Source: Gammaproteobacteria bacterium
Lineage (GTDB): Bacteria > Pseudomonadota > Gammaproteobacteria > Pseudomonadales > Azotimanducaceae
DNA length: 33,951 nucleotides
Direction of reading: 5' to 3'
Assembly: GCA_028821125.1 (NCBI GenBank)
Contig: JAPPHD010000151.1
Location: 1-33,951, forward strand
A program made the translations under genes and the position numbers. Positions 8,791 through 17,865 of the stretch are shown one piece after another; positions within the stretch are counted from its first letter, which is position 1, and each line of letters begins with the position of its first letter. The notes beneath the pieces were generated by a model that saw only the letters and a list, made by a program, of their open reading frames with translations, was not told the origin of the DNA and did not search any database.

Positions 8791-8853
8791 CGATAACCCG
8801 AGCGCATCGGAACGTTCAAGGCTGGCGGATCATGTTATCACGCGCCTCCGGTG

Positions 8854-10203
8854 CTACATCCCCCCGGCCCGGGCTGCGGCAAGCCGCTCGATCCGGGGGT
8901 ACAGCGCGCCGAGCAGCACACTGCGCATCGCCATGAAAATCGTCATGGAGAGCCAGATGCCGTGGTTCCGCAGCGGCTCGAGCGACAGCCAGACAGCCAG
9001 GAGGTACACGATGGCGGCCACGAACATGCTGTTGCGCAGCTCCCGGGTGCGGGTGGTGCCGATGAATACGCCGTCGAGCATGAAGGCCCAGACGGCGACC
9101 AGCGGCGCTGCCGCGATCCAGGGGAGGTATTCGGCCGCCACCGCGCGTACCTCCGGCAGCAGGGTGAGCATGGCGACGAGGTCCGTACCCCAGATCAGGT
9201 AGACCAGGCTCAGCATGCCGGCGATCAACCCGGCCCAGATGGAGCAGTAGATGGCCGACCGGCGTAACCGGCGCGGGTCGTTGGCGCCGAAGGCGTGGCC
9301 CGTGAGCGTCTCGGTGGTGTGAGCGAAGCCGTCCAGGCCGTAGGCCATGATGTGGAAGAACTGCATCAGCACGGCGTTGGCGGCCAGTACCAGGTCGCCG
9401 AGCCAGGCGGAGAGCGCCGTCAGCATGAAGAACGGCAACTGCACGAAGAAGGTGCGCACGATCAGGTTGGTGCTCACGTTGGTCAGGCCGGCCAGCCGGG
9501 CGCGGTTCCAGAGATCGGGCGGCCGTCCTCCCTGCCAGCCGCTCCGCCGCAGGGCGCGGTAGGTCATGACCAGGCTCAGGCCAGCCGCCAGCCACTCGCT
9601 GATCAAGGTTCCCGCGGCCACGCCGTTCACGCCCCAGCCGAGGCCGAGCACGAACCACAGGTCGAGGACGATGTTGGTGCCGTTGAACACCACGCTGACC
9701 AGGAGTGCTGCGCCCATCCGCTGCAGGCCGAACAGGACGCCGATCGCCACGATGTAGATCAGCACCGCCGGCGTGCTCCAGACGCGGATGTCAAAGTAGC
9801 CCGCCGCCTGGCTTTCCACCGCCTCGCTCGCCTCGAAGAGCCCGAACATGAAGCTGCGTATCGGCCACTGCAGAACGATGAGCATCACACCGAGCACGAC
9901 GGCGGCGCAGAAGGCGCGGATCGCGATCGCCGCCAGCTCGTCGATTTTCCCGGCGCCGAGCGCCTGGGCGGTGAGCCCGGTGCTGCTCATGCGCAGGAAC
10001 CCGTACATCCAGTAGATGGCATTGAAGATGGTGCTGCCGAGCGCCACCGCGCCGACATAGGTGGCATCGGGCTGCCGCCCCATGACCGCGGTGTCCACGA
10101 CCCCCACCAGGGGCAGGGTGAGATTGGCGAGAATCATCGGCCACGACAGCGACCAGACCCTCAAGTGCCACTCGCCGGGGGATTTGGGTACAGTGACGGA
10201 CAT
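8854..10203 (-). CDS. MATE-family (DinF-like) multidrug/metabolite exporter
   Basis: A 449-aa integral membrane protein with about twelve hydrophobic helices. ATG 10203 (MSVTVPKS) was chosen because the family begins there; the frame stays open far upstream but that part shadows the divergent gene. Family features visible: an N-terminal WPMILANLTLPLVGVVDTAVMG segment (broken by variable residues), LGSTIFNAIYWMYGFLRM, and the second-half repeat beginning near NRARLAGLTNVSTNLIVR. MATE proteins export organic cations or metabolites using a Na+ or H+ gradient. No ribosome site is obvious. It is divergent from the flavin monooxygenase across 105 bases. The substrate cannot be deduced. Confidence 0.9.
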   Translation of the reverse strand: MSVTVPKSPGEWHLRVWSLSWPMILANLTLPLVGVVDTAVMGRQPDATYVGAVALGSTIFNAIYWMYGFLRMSSTGLTAQALGAGKIDELAAIAIRAFCAAVVLGVMLIVLQWPIRSFMFGLFEASEAVESQAAGYFDIRVWSTPAVLIYIVAIGVLFGLQRMGAALLVSVVFNGTNIVLDLWFVLGLGWGVNGVAAGTLISEWLAAGLSLVMTYRALRRSGWQGGRPPDLWNRARLAGLTNVSTNLIVRTFFVQLPFFMLTALSAWLGDLVLAANAVLMQFFHIMAYGLDGFAHTTETLTGHAFGANDPRRLRRSAIYCSIWAGLIAGMLSLVYLIWGTDLVAMLTLLPEVRAVAAEYLPWIAAAPLVAVWAFMLDGVFIGTTRTRELRNSMFVAAIVYLLAVWLSLEPLRNHGIWLSMTIFMAMRSVLLGALYPRIERLAAARAGGM

Positions 10204-10287
10204 GCGAACAATGCACTTTAGCAGCCCGCGGAAAAAGTCCCACGGCGCGTCTCGTGCTTCCCGGTGCAAAGTGGGGGACCTACGGCG

Positions 10288-10305
10288 GGCCTCCAATGGG
10301 AGGCC
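10288..10305 (+). promoter_or_regulatory. Hairpin sequestering the ribosome binding site of the flavin monooxygenase
   Basis: GGCCTCC, an AATG loop and GGAGGCC form a perfect 7-bp stem. The GGAGG at 10299-10303 is the only good Shine-Dalgarno for the GTG at 10309, with 5 bases between them, so the ribosome site is inside the stem. This could limit translation until it is melted, but chance cannot be excluded from one sequence. Confidence 0.5.
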
Positions 10306-10308
10306 GGA

Positions 10309-11505
10309 GTGAAGACCAGCCTGTTCTACCTGCCCTGCGTCGGTACCCGGCAGCAGATGGAAGCGGGCAACGCCGGGCTGAACGGCGAGTACTACGACAC
10401 CATGCTGCGCGAGGTGCTCGGCCAGTGCCAGCTTGCCGACGAACTGGGGTACGACTCCGTCAGCTTCACCGAGCACCACTTTCACAGCGAGGGATTCGAA
10501 CTGTCGAACAACCCGGTGCTGCTGGACCTGTATGTCGGGCTGCAGACCAAGCACCTGCGGGTCGGGCAACTGGGTATCGTGCTGCCCGCACAGAACCCGC
10601 TGCGCGTGGCCGAAGACATCGCCATGCTCGACCGCATGACCGGCGGCCGGGCCAATGCCGGCTTCGCCCGGGGCTATCAGCGCCGCTGGGTGGACGTCAT
10701 GGCCCAGCAGATGCACGGCATCCACGGCGCCCGCCCGTACGAGCACGACAAGATCGACTCGGCGAACCGCGCTGCCTTCGAAGAGTGTTTCCGCATCGTC
10801 AAGATGGCCTGGACGCAGGATTACATGGACTACTCCGGACGCTACTGGAAGGTGCCGGCGGAGGGCACGCCCTGGCCCATCGAGGCGACCAGGAAATGGG
10901 GCGCCGGCGTGGTGGACGACGTGGTCACCCAGGTGGCCGTGGTGCCGAAGCCGGTGCAGAAACCGCATCCACCGCTGTTCCAGCCGTTCGCAAGTTCCGA
11001 GCGCACCATCCGCTTCTGCGCGGAGGAGGGCATCACGCCCATCCTGCCGCCGCTGCACCCCACCCTTGAGCGGCGCCTGGTCGATCTCTACGCGGAGTGT
11101 TCCGGCAGGCCGCCTGGCGACGGCATCGGCGTGCTGCGCGATGTGGTCATTGCCGACTCCGATGAAGAAGCGCAGCGCGTCTGGAGTTCGGGCCCGAGGT
11201 TCTGCGGCGCAGCCTGGTTCGCGCCTTTCGGGTTTGACCGGGGCACCCGTCACCCGGATACCGGGGAAGAGTTCGACGGCGACTACCTCGGCGAAGGCCT
11301 GGCGATGGTAGGCACCGTTGCAACGGTCACCCGCCAGTTCGAGCGCTTGCGGAAACGCCTTGGGGTGGAGTGGATGTTCACCTGGCAGTACAACGGGCTG
11401 GTGTCAGACCGGCAGAACCGCCTCTCCATCGAGCGCTGGGCTACAGAGGTGGTGCCGAGGGTGACGGCCTGGCAAAGCAGCGTCCCGCACGGCTCATCGA
11501 GGTAG
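10309..11505 (+). CDS. LLM-class (luciferase-like) flavin-dependent monooxygenase
   Basis: A 398-aa protein. GTG 10309 is favoured because the product then begins with the usual first beta strand (KTSLFYLPCVG) and GGAGG lies 5 bases upstream. Bacterial luciferase-like signatures are clear: LADELGYDSVSFTEHHF (about residues 43-60), then LRVGQLGIVLPAQNPLRVAEDIAMLDRMTGGRANAGFARGY broken over 85-125, which contains the flavin-site loop and the GR-x-x-x-G-x-x-RG-type segment. Such TIM-barrel enzymes use reduced flavin and O2 to oxidise an organic substrate. The following hydrolase and carboxymuconolactone decarboxylase-family genes run the same way, so a small degradation pathway is likely. The substrate is unknown. 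Confidence 0.88.
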   Translation: MKTSLFYLPCVGTRQQMEAGNAGLNGEYYDTMLREVLGQCQLADELGYDSVSFTEHHFHSEGFELSNNPVLLDLYVGLQTKHLRVGQLGIVLPAQNPLRVAEDIAMLDRMTGGRANAGFARGYQRRWVDVMAQQMHGIHGARPYEHDKIDSANRAAFEECFRIVKMAWTQDYMDYSGRYWKVPAEGTPWPIEATRKWGAGVVDDVVTQVAVVPKPVQKPHPPLFQPFASSERTIRFCAEEGITPILPPLHPTLERRLVDLYAECSGRPPGDGIGVLRDVVIADSDEEAQRVWSSGPRFCGAAWFAPFGFDRGTRHPDTGEEFDGDYLGEGLAMVGTVATVTRQFERLRKRLGVEWMFTWQYNGLVSDRQNRLSIERWATEVVPRVTAWQSSVPHGSSR

Positions 11506-11578
11506 AATGCGCCCCTGGTCCAGTCGCGTCCTGACAGGTCGACATTGAAGAAGCCGACAGGCGAGGGGGAATGGCCCG

Positions 11579-12472
11579 ATGCCCGATTTGACGCTGGATG
11601 GCGCGCGCATCGCGTACATGGAGGCGGGGAGCGGCCCGCCGCTTGTCTTTTGCCACGAATTCGCCGGCAGCATGGAAAGCTGGGAGCCGCAGGCCGGCTA
11701 CTTTTCCCGCTTCTACCGTGTAATCGCCTATAACGCCAAGGGCTATCCGCCGTCCCAGGTTCCCGATTCCTGGCAGGAGTACACCTGGGATCGCCAGGTG
11801 GCGGTGTTGTTCGAATTGCTCGAGGCACTGTCGATCGAACGGGCACATGTCTGCGGGCTGTCCATGGGAGCCTATACGGCGGTGCAGTTTGCGCTGGCGC
11901 ATCCCGAGCGTTGCCGGGCGGTCGTGGCCGCGGGCGTGGGCACCGGCAGCGAAGACCCGGATGCCTTTCTCGACGACATGGACAGGCGGGCGGCGTTGCT
12001 GGAGGTTAAGGGCATGGCTTCGATGGAGCCTTATCTTGCCGGTGCGACCCGCGTCCGCTTCCTGGAGAAAGACCCGAGGGGGTGGGAGCGATTCGCAACA
12101 TTGTTCCGCGCCCATTCCGCCAGGGGTTCCGCCAATACACTGCGCGGATTCCAGGGCCGGCGCCCGAGCATCTATACGAGGGCGGCTGATCTTTCGCGCC
12201 TCGGCGTGCCGCTCCTTGTTATCTGCGGCGATGAGGACGATCCATGCATCGAACCCTCCCTCTTCCTCAAGCGCACCGTACCCGGGTGCGGACTCACCGT
12301 GCTGCCCCATACCGGACATGCCTGCAACCTGGAAGAGCCGGCGGCGTTCAACCAGGCCGTCGCCGAATTCCTGGCCCGGGCGGAAGCCGGACGCTGGGCA
12401 CCGCGACCTGAAGACAGCGGCGACATCCTTGGCGCCCCTCGGCATGAGGCGGAAACCAGCGGCACCCGCTGA
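11579..12472 (+). CDS. Alpha/beta-hydrolase fold enzyme
   Basis: A 297-aa soluble protein starting at ATG 11579 with AGGGGGA about 9 bases upstream. The order of the fold is clear. A first strand and oxyanion region (PLVFCHEFAGSMESW, 21-35) are followed by the nucleophile elbow GLSMG (93-97, Ser95). An acid lies in the GDEDD loop (Asp218 or Asp220), and the catalytic His247 is in HTGHACNLEEP. The general class covers esterases, lactonases and C-C hydrolases. It starts 73 bases after the flavin monooxygenase and is followed by a carboxymuconolactone decarboxylase-family gene. An enol-lactonase-like or ester-cleaving step in a catabolic chain is plausible. The exact substrate is unknown. Confidence 0.87.
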   Translation: MPDLTLDGARIAYMEAGSGPPLVFCHEFAGSMESWEPQAGYFSRFYRVIAYNAKGYPPSQVPDSWQEYTWDRQVAVLFELLEALSIERAHVCGLSMGAYTAVQFALAHPERCRAVVAAGVGTGSEDPDAFLDDMDRRAALLEVKGMASMEPYLAGATRVRFLEKDPRGWERFATLFRAHSARGSANTLRGFQGRRPSIYTRAADLSRLGVPLLVICGDEDDPCIEPSLFLKRTVPGCGLTVLPHTGHACNLEEPAAFNQAVAEFLARAEAGRWAPRPEDSGDILGAPRHEAETSGTR

Positions 12473-12726
12473 TCCGGAGTGGGCCGCCACGGGAGATTAC
12501 GGGCCTGCCCCGTCGGCAGAGGGGGTCGAAAATCTTGACGTTAGTCGATCGACCGGGCCGGATTGCCAAGCCGTACCGGGATATGTAGCGTTGTGCCCCT
12601 GTTGCAGCCGGGAGTAGCCTCCGTTGTCCAATCCACGCCTTGTTCCGTTGACGCCGCTAAAGCCTCAATGAAGATCAACGGGAACTGTACGATTCGATCG
12701 TCGGAAGCCGACGGTCGAATAGCCCG

Positions 12727-13236
12727 ATGTTCCGGAAGTTCGCGATCCGCGAAGACGGTTCCCTGGCCGGCCCGTTCGATGCCTGGCTGCACACCCCGGC
12801 GCTGGGCAGCCTCCTGGAGCGAGTCGGTACCGGGTTGCGCGAATTGACGGAAGTGCCGGCGGCGGCTCGTGAAGTGTCGATACTCGTGGTGGCCGCCGCC
12901 TGGCGGGCGCCCTTCGAATGGTTCGCGCATGCCAGGATGGCGAGCGCTGCCGGTGTGCCCGATGCGGTCATCGATGCGATCGGGCGTCAGCGCACACCGG
13001 AGCTCGACGATCCCGTCATGTTGGTGGCCCACGATGTGGCCCGGGAACTGGTGTATGAACGCGGCATTGCGGATGCCACCTTTGAACGGGCAGCCGCTGT
13101 CCTCGGTGAACGGGGGCTGGTGGAACTGGTCTGCAACGTCGGCTACTACCAGATGATCTCCGGCATGCTCGAGAGCTTCCTGCCGCCGCTGCATCCGGAA
13201 ATTGCAGGGCCGCCGCCGGTCGACGAAGCGGGCTAG
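12727..13236 (+). CDS. Carboxymuconolactone decarboxylase (CMD)-family protein, N-terminus displaced by a frameshift
   Basis: The open frame from ATG 12727 gives 169 aa with the CMD/AhpD-like core: GPFDAWLHTPALGSLLERVG, then AREVSILVVAAAW and EWFAHARMASAAGVPDAVIDAI, with a C-terminal GYYQMISGML helix. The reading frame is coding well before this ATG. From 12661 it encodes SLNEDQRELYDSIVGSRRSNSP, typical of the family N-terminus, but there is no start codon there and a TAA precedes it. The missing beginning (SNPRLVPLTPL) is in the next frame from a TTG at 12624, which has GGAG about 9 bases upstream. One extra base in the AAA at 12659-12661 would explain the shift. The full gene would therefore be about 12624-13236, either an authentic frameshift mutant or a sequencing error. 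Predicted role: a step in aromatic or lactone catabolism with the two genes before it. Confidence 0.8.
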   Translation: MFRKFAIREDGSLAGPFDAWLHTPALGSLLERVGTGLRELTEVPAAAREVSILVVAAAWRAPFEWFAHARMASAAGVPDAVIDAIGRQRTPELDDPVMLVAHDVARELVYERGIADATFERAAAVLGERGLVELVCNVGYYQMISGMLESFLPPLHPEIAGPPPVDEAG

Positions 13237-13305
13237 ACAAGCAAAAGACGGAAATCTAAGGTTGGCCGTTCGTTCGATATTCGTTCCTGGTGGCGGAGCT
13301 GACCC

Positions 13306-13461
13306 ATGCTGAAATGCCAATTGCCCGATCCCGATCCCATCTCCGATCGGCCCTCGCGTTTTTCGCACATCGTCCTGCAGACCAACGGCAGTTTCCGGGA
13401 CACCCACGAGGGACAGCCGATGATCATGCCGAGGCAGTTCCGGGCCGCGGAAGAGAACTGA
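13306..13461 (+). other. Short open frame, possible gene remnant
   Basis: ATG 13306 has GGAG about 8 bases upstream and reads 51 codons to TGA. The middle (SRFSHIVLQTN) resembles the first strand of vicinal-oxygen-chelate (glyoxalase/dioxygenase) proteins, but nothing typical follows. It may be the remnant of a deleted VOC gene that once extended the preceding catabolic set, or it may be chance. The rest of 13237-13492, between two convergent genes, shows nothing else I can support. Confidence 0.25.
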
Positions 13462-13492
13462 GCGGGGCGTCGGCCGCGGCGGCCCGTTGTAC

Positions 13493-16400
13493 TCAGGCCT
13501 GGCGGGGAGAGGTTTCGCCGGGCCAGGTCGCATCCCGCCGCGCCGGCTGTTCCCGCGACTCCTGCATGCCCTGAGCGACCGGGTCCCATCCGAACAGGTC
13601 CTCGACGATGCGGTACAGCACCGGAACGTAGATCAGTGTGATGAAGGTGGCGAACAGCACGCCGAAGGCGAGGGATGTGGCCATGGGAATGAACGGCATG
13701 GTCGCCGGCGTCTGGTTGAACATGAGCGGGATCAGGCCGACGAAGGTGGTCACCGAGGTGAGGATGATGGCGCGAAAACGAACGTTGCAGCTCTGTACCA
13801 GCGCCTCGTCCACGTCCATGCCCTGACGCCGGTAGCGGTTCACGAAGTCGACCAGTACGAGGCTCGCGTTCACCACCACCCCGGACAGCGCCACGATGCC
13901 CAGCGCCGAGAAGAACTGAAGGTGCACGCCCATCACCCAGTGGCCGAAGATCGCGCCGACCGCGCCGAAGGGAATGACGCTCATGATGACCAGGGGTTGC
14001 ACGTAGCTTCTTAACGGCACGGCCAGCAGCGTGTAGATGATCACCAGTGCCAACAGGGCGCCCTGGGCCAGCCCCTGCATGGCTTCCATGCGCTGTTCCT
14101 GCTCGCCGTCGAGGCCGATGTACATGCCCGGATACTTCGCGAGCAGCGACGGGATCACCGTCCTTTCGATACCGCGCATCACCTCCTCCGGCGTATGCAC
14201 ATCCCGGTTGACGTCGGCGATCACGTTGACCACCCGCCGTCCGTTCGTGCGCCGGATTGCGGAATACCCGTTGCCGATTTCGAAGCTGGCGACGCTGTAG
14301 AACGGCACTTCCTTGCCGCCGGGCGTACGGATGTACATGTCTTCCAGGTTGCCGATGGACTTTCGCTCCGCCTCCGGGAATCGCACCATCACCCTGACAT
14401 CATCTCGGCCACGCTGGACGCGCTGCGTCTCGGCGCCGTAGAAGGCATTGCGCACCTGGCGCGCGAGGTCGCCGAGCGTGAGGCCGAGGTTTCTGGCCTC
14501 GGGCAGCAGGCTCAGGCGAATCTCCTGTTTGCCGGCCCTGAACGTGTCGTGGATGTCGAAAACCCCGGCGTAGCGGGCGAGTTCGTTACGAAGTTCGGCG
14601 CCCGCGGCCCGCAGGGCGTCCACATCGCTGCCGGCGAGCTGGTAGTTGATGGCCTCTCCGGCGGTGAACCGGTCGGAGCTGAAGCGCAGTTTCACCGCAT
14701 CGGTAACCGGGCCGACGAGTTCCCGCCAGCGATTGGCGATCTCCGCCGTGCTGCGGTTGTTCCGCTGGCGCGCCGGCGGCAATTCGATCACCACCTCCGC
14801 AAAGTGGCTGCGCCCGGGTTGAGGAAGGTTCGGGGGACCGTCGCGGTCTGCGGGGGTGCCGATGCTGGTGAGTTGATTCAGGATCACGGGCGTCTCCCGG
14901 CCGAACTCCCGCATCAGTTCAAGGTTCAGCGCCTCGGCGGCCCGCTCGAACTGGCGGGCTGCCTGGATGGTCAGATCCACGGATACGCCTTCGGGCATTT
15001 CCAGTTGGGCGTAGATGCGATCGCCTTCCATGGAGGGGAAAAAGCCGAAAATCAGCCGGCCGCTGGCCATGAAGGCGATGGCCAGGACGAGAATGCCGAG
15101 GCCGATGGCGGCCGTGATGTAGCGCTTGGCAATGGCGCGGGCGACGAACCGCGCGTAGTAATCCGAACCCATGCGCTCGAGCCAGCCCGCCAGCCTGCCC
15201 TGCAGCCGGTTCCAGGCGCGCCCGAAGCCGCCCTTGGAGGCGCCCCGTTTGCGGTGCGCGAGATGGGCCGGCAGGATGAGTTGGGACTCGATGATGCTGA
15301 ATACCAGGGCCAGCATCACGACCTTGCCGATGACGCCGAAAAAGTTGCTCATGGGGCCCTCGACGATCACGATCGGCATGAACGCGGCCATGGTGGTGAG
15401 CACGCCGAAGATGACCGGTATGGACACCTCGCGGGTACCGTCGATGGCGGCGTTTACCGGTGACTTGCCGACCTGTTCGTGGCTGTAGACGCGTTCCCCG
15501 ACCACGATGGCATCGTCCACCAGCACGCCGAGCACCAGAATGAAGGCCAGCACCGTCAGGGTGCTGATCTGGAAATCGACATACGGAAACACGGCAATGG
15601 TGCCGAGCAGCGCGATGGGAATGCCGGCGGCCACCCACATGGCGAGGCGGAACCGCAGGAAGAGCGCCAGTACGATCAGCACGAGCGACAGGCCGCCGAG
15701 CGCCGTGGTGTTGAGCACACTCATGCGCTCCTCGAGTTCCAGCGAATCGTCGGTCCAGACGGTCAGCGCCAGGCCTTCGGGCAGGGATGGGCGCACCGCG
15801 GCGATGTATCGCTTCACGTCCCGGGCGATCTGCATGATGTCTTCGGTGTCGAGCTGCGATACCTTGAGCACCACCGCGGGCTTGCCGTTGAAGCGGGCGA
15901 AGAGGTCGCCTTCCTCGAATCCGTCGCGTATGTCCGCGATCTCGCCCAGGGTCACGTTGGTGCCGTCCTGCCTGGTGAGCACGACCACGCCCTCAAACTC
16001 CTCTCCCCAGTAGGCCTGCCCCTTGGAGCGCAGCAGGATTTCGCCGTCCCGCGCCTTGATGGAACCGCCCGGCATGTCGAGCGAGCTGTTGCGCACGGCA
16101 TGGGTGATCTGATCGAAGGACAGGCCGTGCCGGCGCAGCGTGTATTCCGGAACCTCGATGGAAATCTCGTAGGGGCGTATGTAGGCGACGGACACCTGCG
16201 ATACGCCGTCGATGGCGGTAAGTTCGTCCCGCAGTTGCTGTGCGACCTCCTTGAGGATGCGCTCGTCCGCATCGCCGGACAGCGCCGCGTACAGTACGTT
16301 GCGATGCATGGCCATCATGGAAACGGTGGGTTTTTCCGTCTCCACCGGAAAACTGTTGATGGCATCGACCCGGCCCTTTATTTCGTTCAGGGCGACAACC

Positions 16401-16705
16401 TGGTCGGTGTCGATCTCAAGTTCCGCATTGACGACGCAGGAGCCTTCGCTGGCGATCGAGTGAATCTTGTCGATGCCCGCAACGCTCTCGATGGCTTCCT
16501 CGATGCGGATGCATACGCCCTGTTCGACTTCTTCCGGCGCCGCACCGAGGTAGGGCACGGTGACGGTGACGACGGGAATGTCGAACGACGGGAACTCTTC
16601 CTGATTGACGGTGAGAATCGCAAGGAAGCCACCGACACACAGGACGGACATCAACAGGTTGGCGGCAACCGGATTGCGCGTGAACCAGGCGATGGCAGAG
16701 TGCAT
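13493..16705 (-). CDS. RND-family efflux pump, inner-membrane transporter subunit
   Basis: A 1070-aa protein from ATG 16705, 4 bases after the adaptor stop. It has the AcrB-type layout: one N-terminal helix (PVAANLLMSVLCVGGFLAI), a large periplasmic loop, a helix bundle, a second loop and a second bundle. The TM4 proton-relay pair is visible as GVLVDDAIVVGE (around residues 396-398), and the second half contains ALGIVALSGVVVNASLVLVDF. The length matches the family. RND pumps exchange protons for drugs, lipophilic compounds or metals across the envelope, together with an adaptor and an outer-membrane channel. The adaptor is the adjacent gene, but no TolC-like gene is visible here, so a channel encoded elsewhere must serve. 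Substrate unknown. Confidence 0.93.
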   Translation of the reverse strand: MHSAIAWFTRNPVAANLLMSVLCVGGFLAILTVNQEEFPSFDIPVVTVTVPYLGAAPEEVEQGVCIRIEEAIESVAGIDKIHSIASEGSCVVNAELEIDTDQVVALNEIKGRVDAINSFPVETEKPTVSMMAMHRNVLYAALSGDADERILKEVAQQLRDELTAIDGVSQVSVAYIRPYEISIEVPEYTLRRHGLSFDQITHAVRNSSLDMPGGSIKARDGEILLRSKGQAYWGEEFEGVVVLTRQDGTNVTLGEIADIRDGFEEGDLFARFNGKPAVVLKVSQLDTEDIMQIARDVKRYIAAVRPSLPEGLALTVWTDDSLELEERMSVLNTTALGGLSLVLIVLALFLRFRLAMWVAAGIPIALLGTIAVFPYVDFQISTLTVLAFILVLGVLVDDAIVVGERVYSHEQVGKSPVNAAIDGTREVSIPVIFGVLTTMAAFMPIVIVEGPMSNFFGVIGKVVMLALVFSIIESQLILPAHLAHRKRGASKGGFGRAWNRLQGRLAGWLERMGSDYYARFVARAIAKRYITAAIGLGILVLAIAFMASGRLIFGFFPSMEGDRIYAQLEMPEGVSVDLTIQAARQFERAAEALNLELMREFGRETPVILNQLTSIGTPADRDGPPNLPQPGRSHFAEVVIELPPARQRNNRSTAEIANRWRELVGPVTDAVKLRFSSDRFTAGEAINYQLAGSDVDALRAAGAELRNELARYAGVFDIHDTFRAGKQEIRLSLLPEARNLGLTLGDLARQVRNAFYGAETQRVQRGRDDVRVMVRFPEAERKSIGNLEDMYIRTPGGKEVPFYSVASFEIGNGYSAIRRTNGRRVVNVIADVNRDVHTPEEVMRGIERTVIPSLLAKYPGMYIGLDGEQEQRMEAMQGLAQGALLALVIIYTLLAVPLRSYVQPLVIMSVIPFGAVGAIFGHWVMGVHLQFFSALGIVALSGVVVNASLVLVDFVNRYRRQGMDVDEALVQSCNVRFRAIILTSVTTFVGLIPLMFNQTPATMPFIPMATSLAFGVLFATFITLIYVPVLYRIVEDLFGWDPVAQGMQESREQPARRDATWPGETSPRQA

Positions 16706-16709
16706 GGGC

Positions 16710-17855
16710 TCAGCCCGCGGCGTCCGCGATCGGGTTGACCAGCATTCCGTCGATGGGCGTCTGCATGGGCGAAACGCAGACCCGCTCACCGGCCGAGAGG
16801 CCGGACTGGATCAATACATCGTCCTGGTAGAGCCGCAACGGCTCGATGTCCCGGAACTCCAGGCGGTTGTCGTCGTCGACGACCAGCACCCGGTTGCCGG
16901 TTCGCAGAGCCATGCGGGGCAGCACCACGATGTCGTCGACCAGGAGCCCTTCAATGTCGGCATTGACGAACAGGCCCACCGCGGGCAGGGACTCATCGCC
17001 ATTGCCGGTGAGACGGGCAACCACGTTGACCATGCGGCTCGAGGTGTCGATCTGTGCCTCGGTGCGCACGATGCTCCCGGTCCATTCAAGAAGCTGCCCG
17101 GCATACTCGGCGGAGAGCGTGACGGCGGGCTGACGCTCGGCGGGGAGTTGGCCGCGGTGCCCCACGGGCAGGTTGAGAAAGCCCAGTTGACGGTCTGCGA
17201 TGGGGAGCCGGACTTCGAGCCGGTCGGTGGCGTAGATGGTGGCGATGGGGGAGCCCGGGCCCACGAGCTGCCCGATGTCGACGGATTCCTCGCGCACCAG
17301 GCCCGTGAACGGCGCCTTGACCTCGGTGCGCGCCAGGTTCAGATCGGCCTGTTCGACGTTGGCCCGGGAGTCTTCCAGGGCCGCTTCCGCCACGCGGTAG
17401 TCGCGCTGCGCGGATTCCATCTGCGAGCGGCTCGCCAGGCGCCGCTCTTCCAGGCTCTTCATGCGGTCGAATTCGAACAGGGTGTGTTCGTACTGGGCTT
17501 CCGCGCGGGTCAGCGCGGCCCGGGCGCGCTTGAGGCTGGATCGATAGTCCTTGTCGTCGAGGCGCAGCAGGGTCTGTCCCTCCTGGAAGTAGCCGCCGTT
17601 GACCAGCGCGCCGGACATCCAGGTGACGCGGCCGGACACCTCGGGAATGAGCTGGCTCTGGGTATCGGGCGCCACCGTGCCCTGGGAATGCACGCGCAGG
17701 CGGATGGATTCGGGCTTGACGTCCTGCACGCGGACGGTCGGCGCAACCGGGGCCGGGTTCGTGGGTTCCACCCGGGGACTGGTGGCCATCAGCACGGCGG
17801 CGCCGAACAGGGACGCCAGTACCACCAGGCCGGGAATGATCAGCTTGTCTTTCAT
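16710..17855 (-). CDS. RND efflux periplasmic adaptor (membrane fusion protein, HlyD/AcrA type)
   Basis: A 381-aa protein from ATG 17855, 10 bases after the gntR stop. An N-terminal hydrophobic segment (LIIPGLVVLASLFGAAVLMA) is a signal anchor with no lipobox cysteine. The lipoyl half-motifs (PEVSGRVTWMSGALVNGGYFQ and APFTGLVREESVDIGQLVGPG, each about 20 residues) flank an alpha-helical hairpin that reaches toward the outer-membrane channel. Beta-barrel and membrane-proximal domains follow (ATDRLEVRLPIADRQ onward). It couples the RND pump encoded 4 bases downstream. The three-gene order regulator-adaptor-pump strongly suggests one transcript. Confidence 0.92.
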   Translation of the reverse strand: MKDKLIIPGLVVLASLFGAAVLMATSPRVEPTNPAPVAPTVRVQDVKPESIRLRVHSQGTVAPDTQSQLIPEVSGRVTWMSGALVNGGYFQEGQTLLRLDDKDYRSSLKRARAALTRAEAQYEHTLFEFDRMKSLEERRLASRSQMESAQRDYRVAEAALEDSRANVEQADLNLARTEVKAPFTGLVREESVDIGQLVGPGSPIATIYATDRLEVRLPIADRQLGFLNLPVGHRGQLPAERQPAVTLSAEYAGQLLEWTGSIVRTEAQIDTSSRMVNVVARLTGNGDESLPAVGLFVNADIEGLLVDDIVVLPRMALRTGNRVLVVDDDNRLEFRDIEPLRLYQDDVLIQSGLSAGERVCVSPMQTPIDGMLVNPIADAAG

Positions 17856-17865
17856 GGCAGGTCTT

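Noticed and set aside
8854-11253. An open frame of about 800 codons on the minus strand containing the MATE gene
   Set aside because: The first 350 codons are antisense to the flavin monooxygenase and have no family character; the MATE start at 10203 explains the real gene.
12541-13533. Long minus-strand open frame opposite the CMD-family gene
   Set aside because: It is antisense to a recognisable gene and has no protein-like motifs.
14195-16738. Long plus-strand open frames across the RND pump
   Set aside because: Composition is that of an antisense shadow in high-GC DNA; the RND gene is clear.
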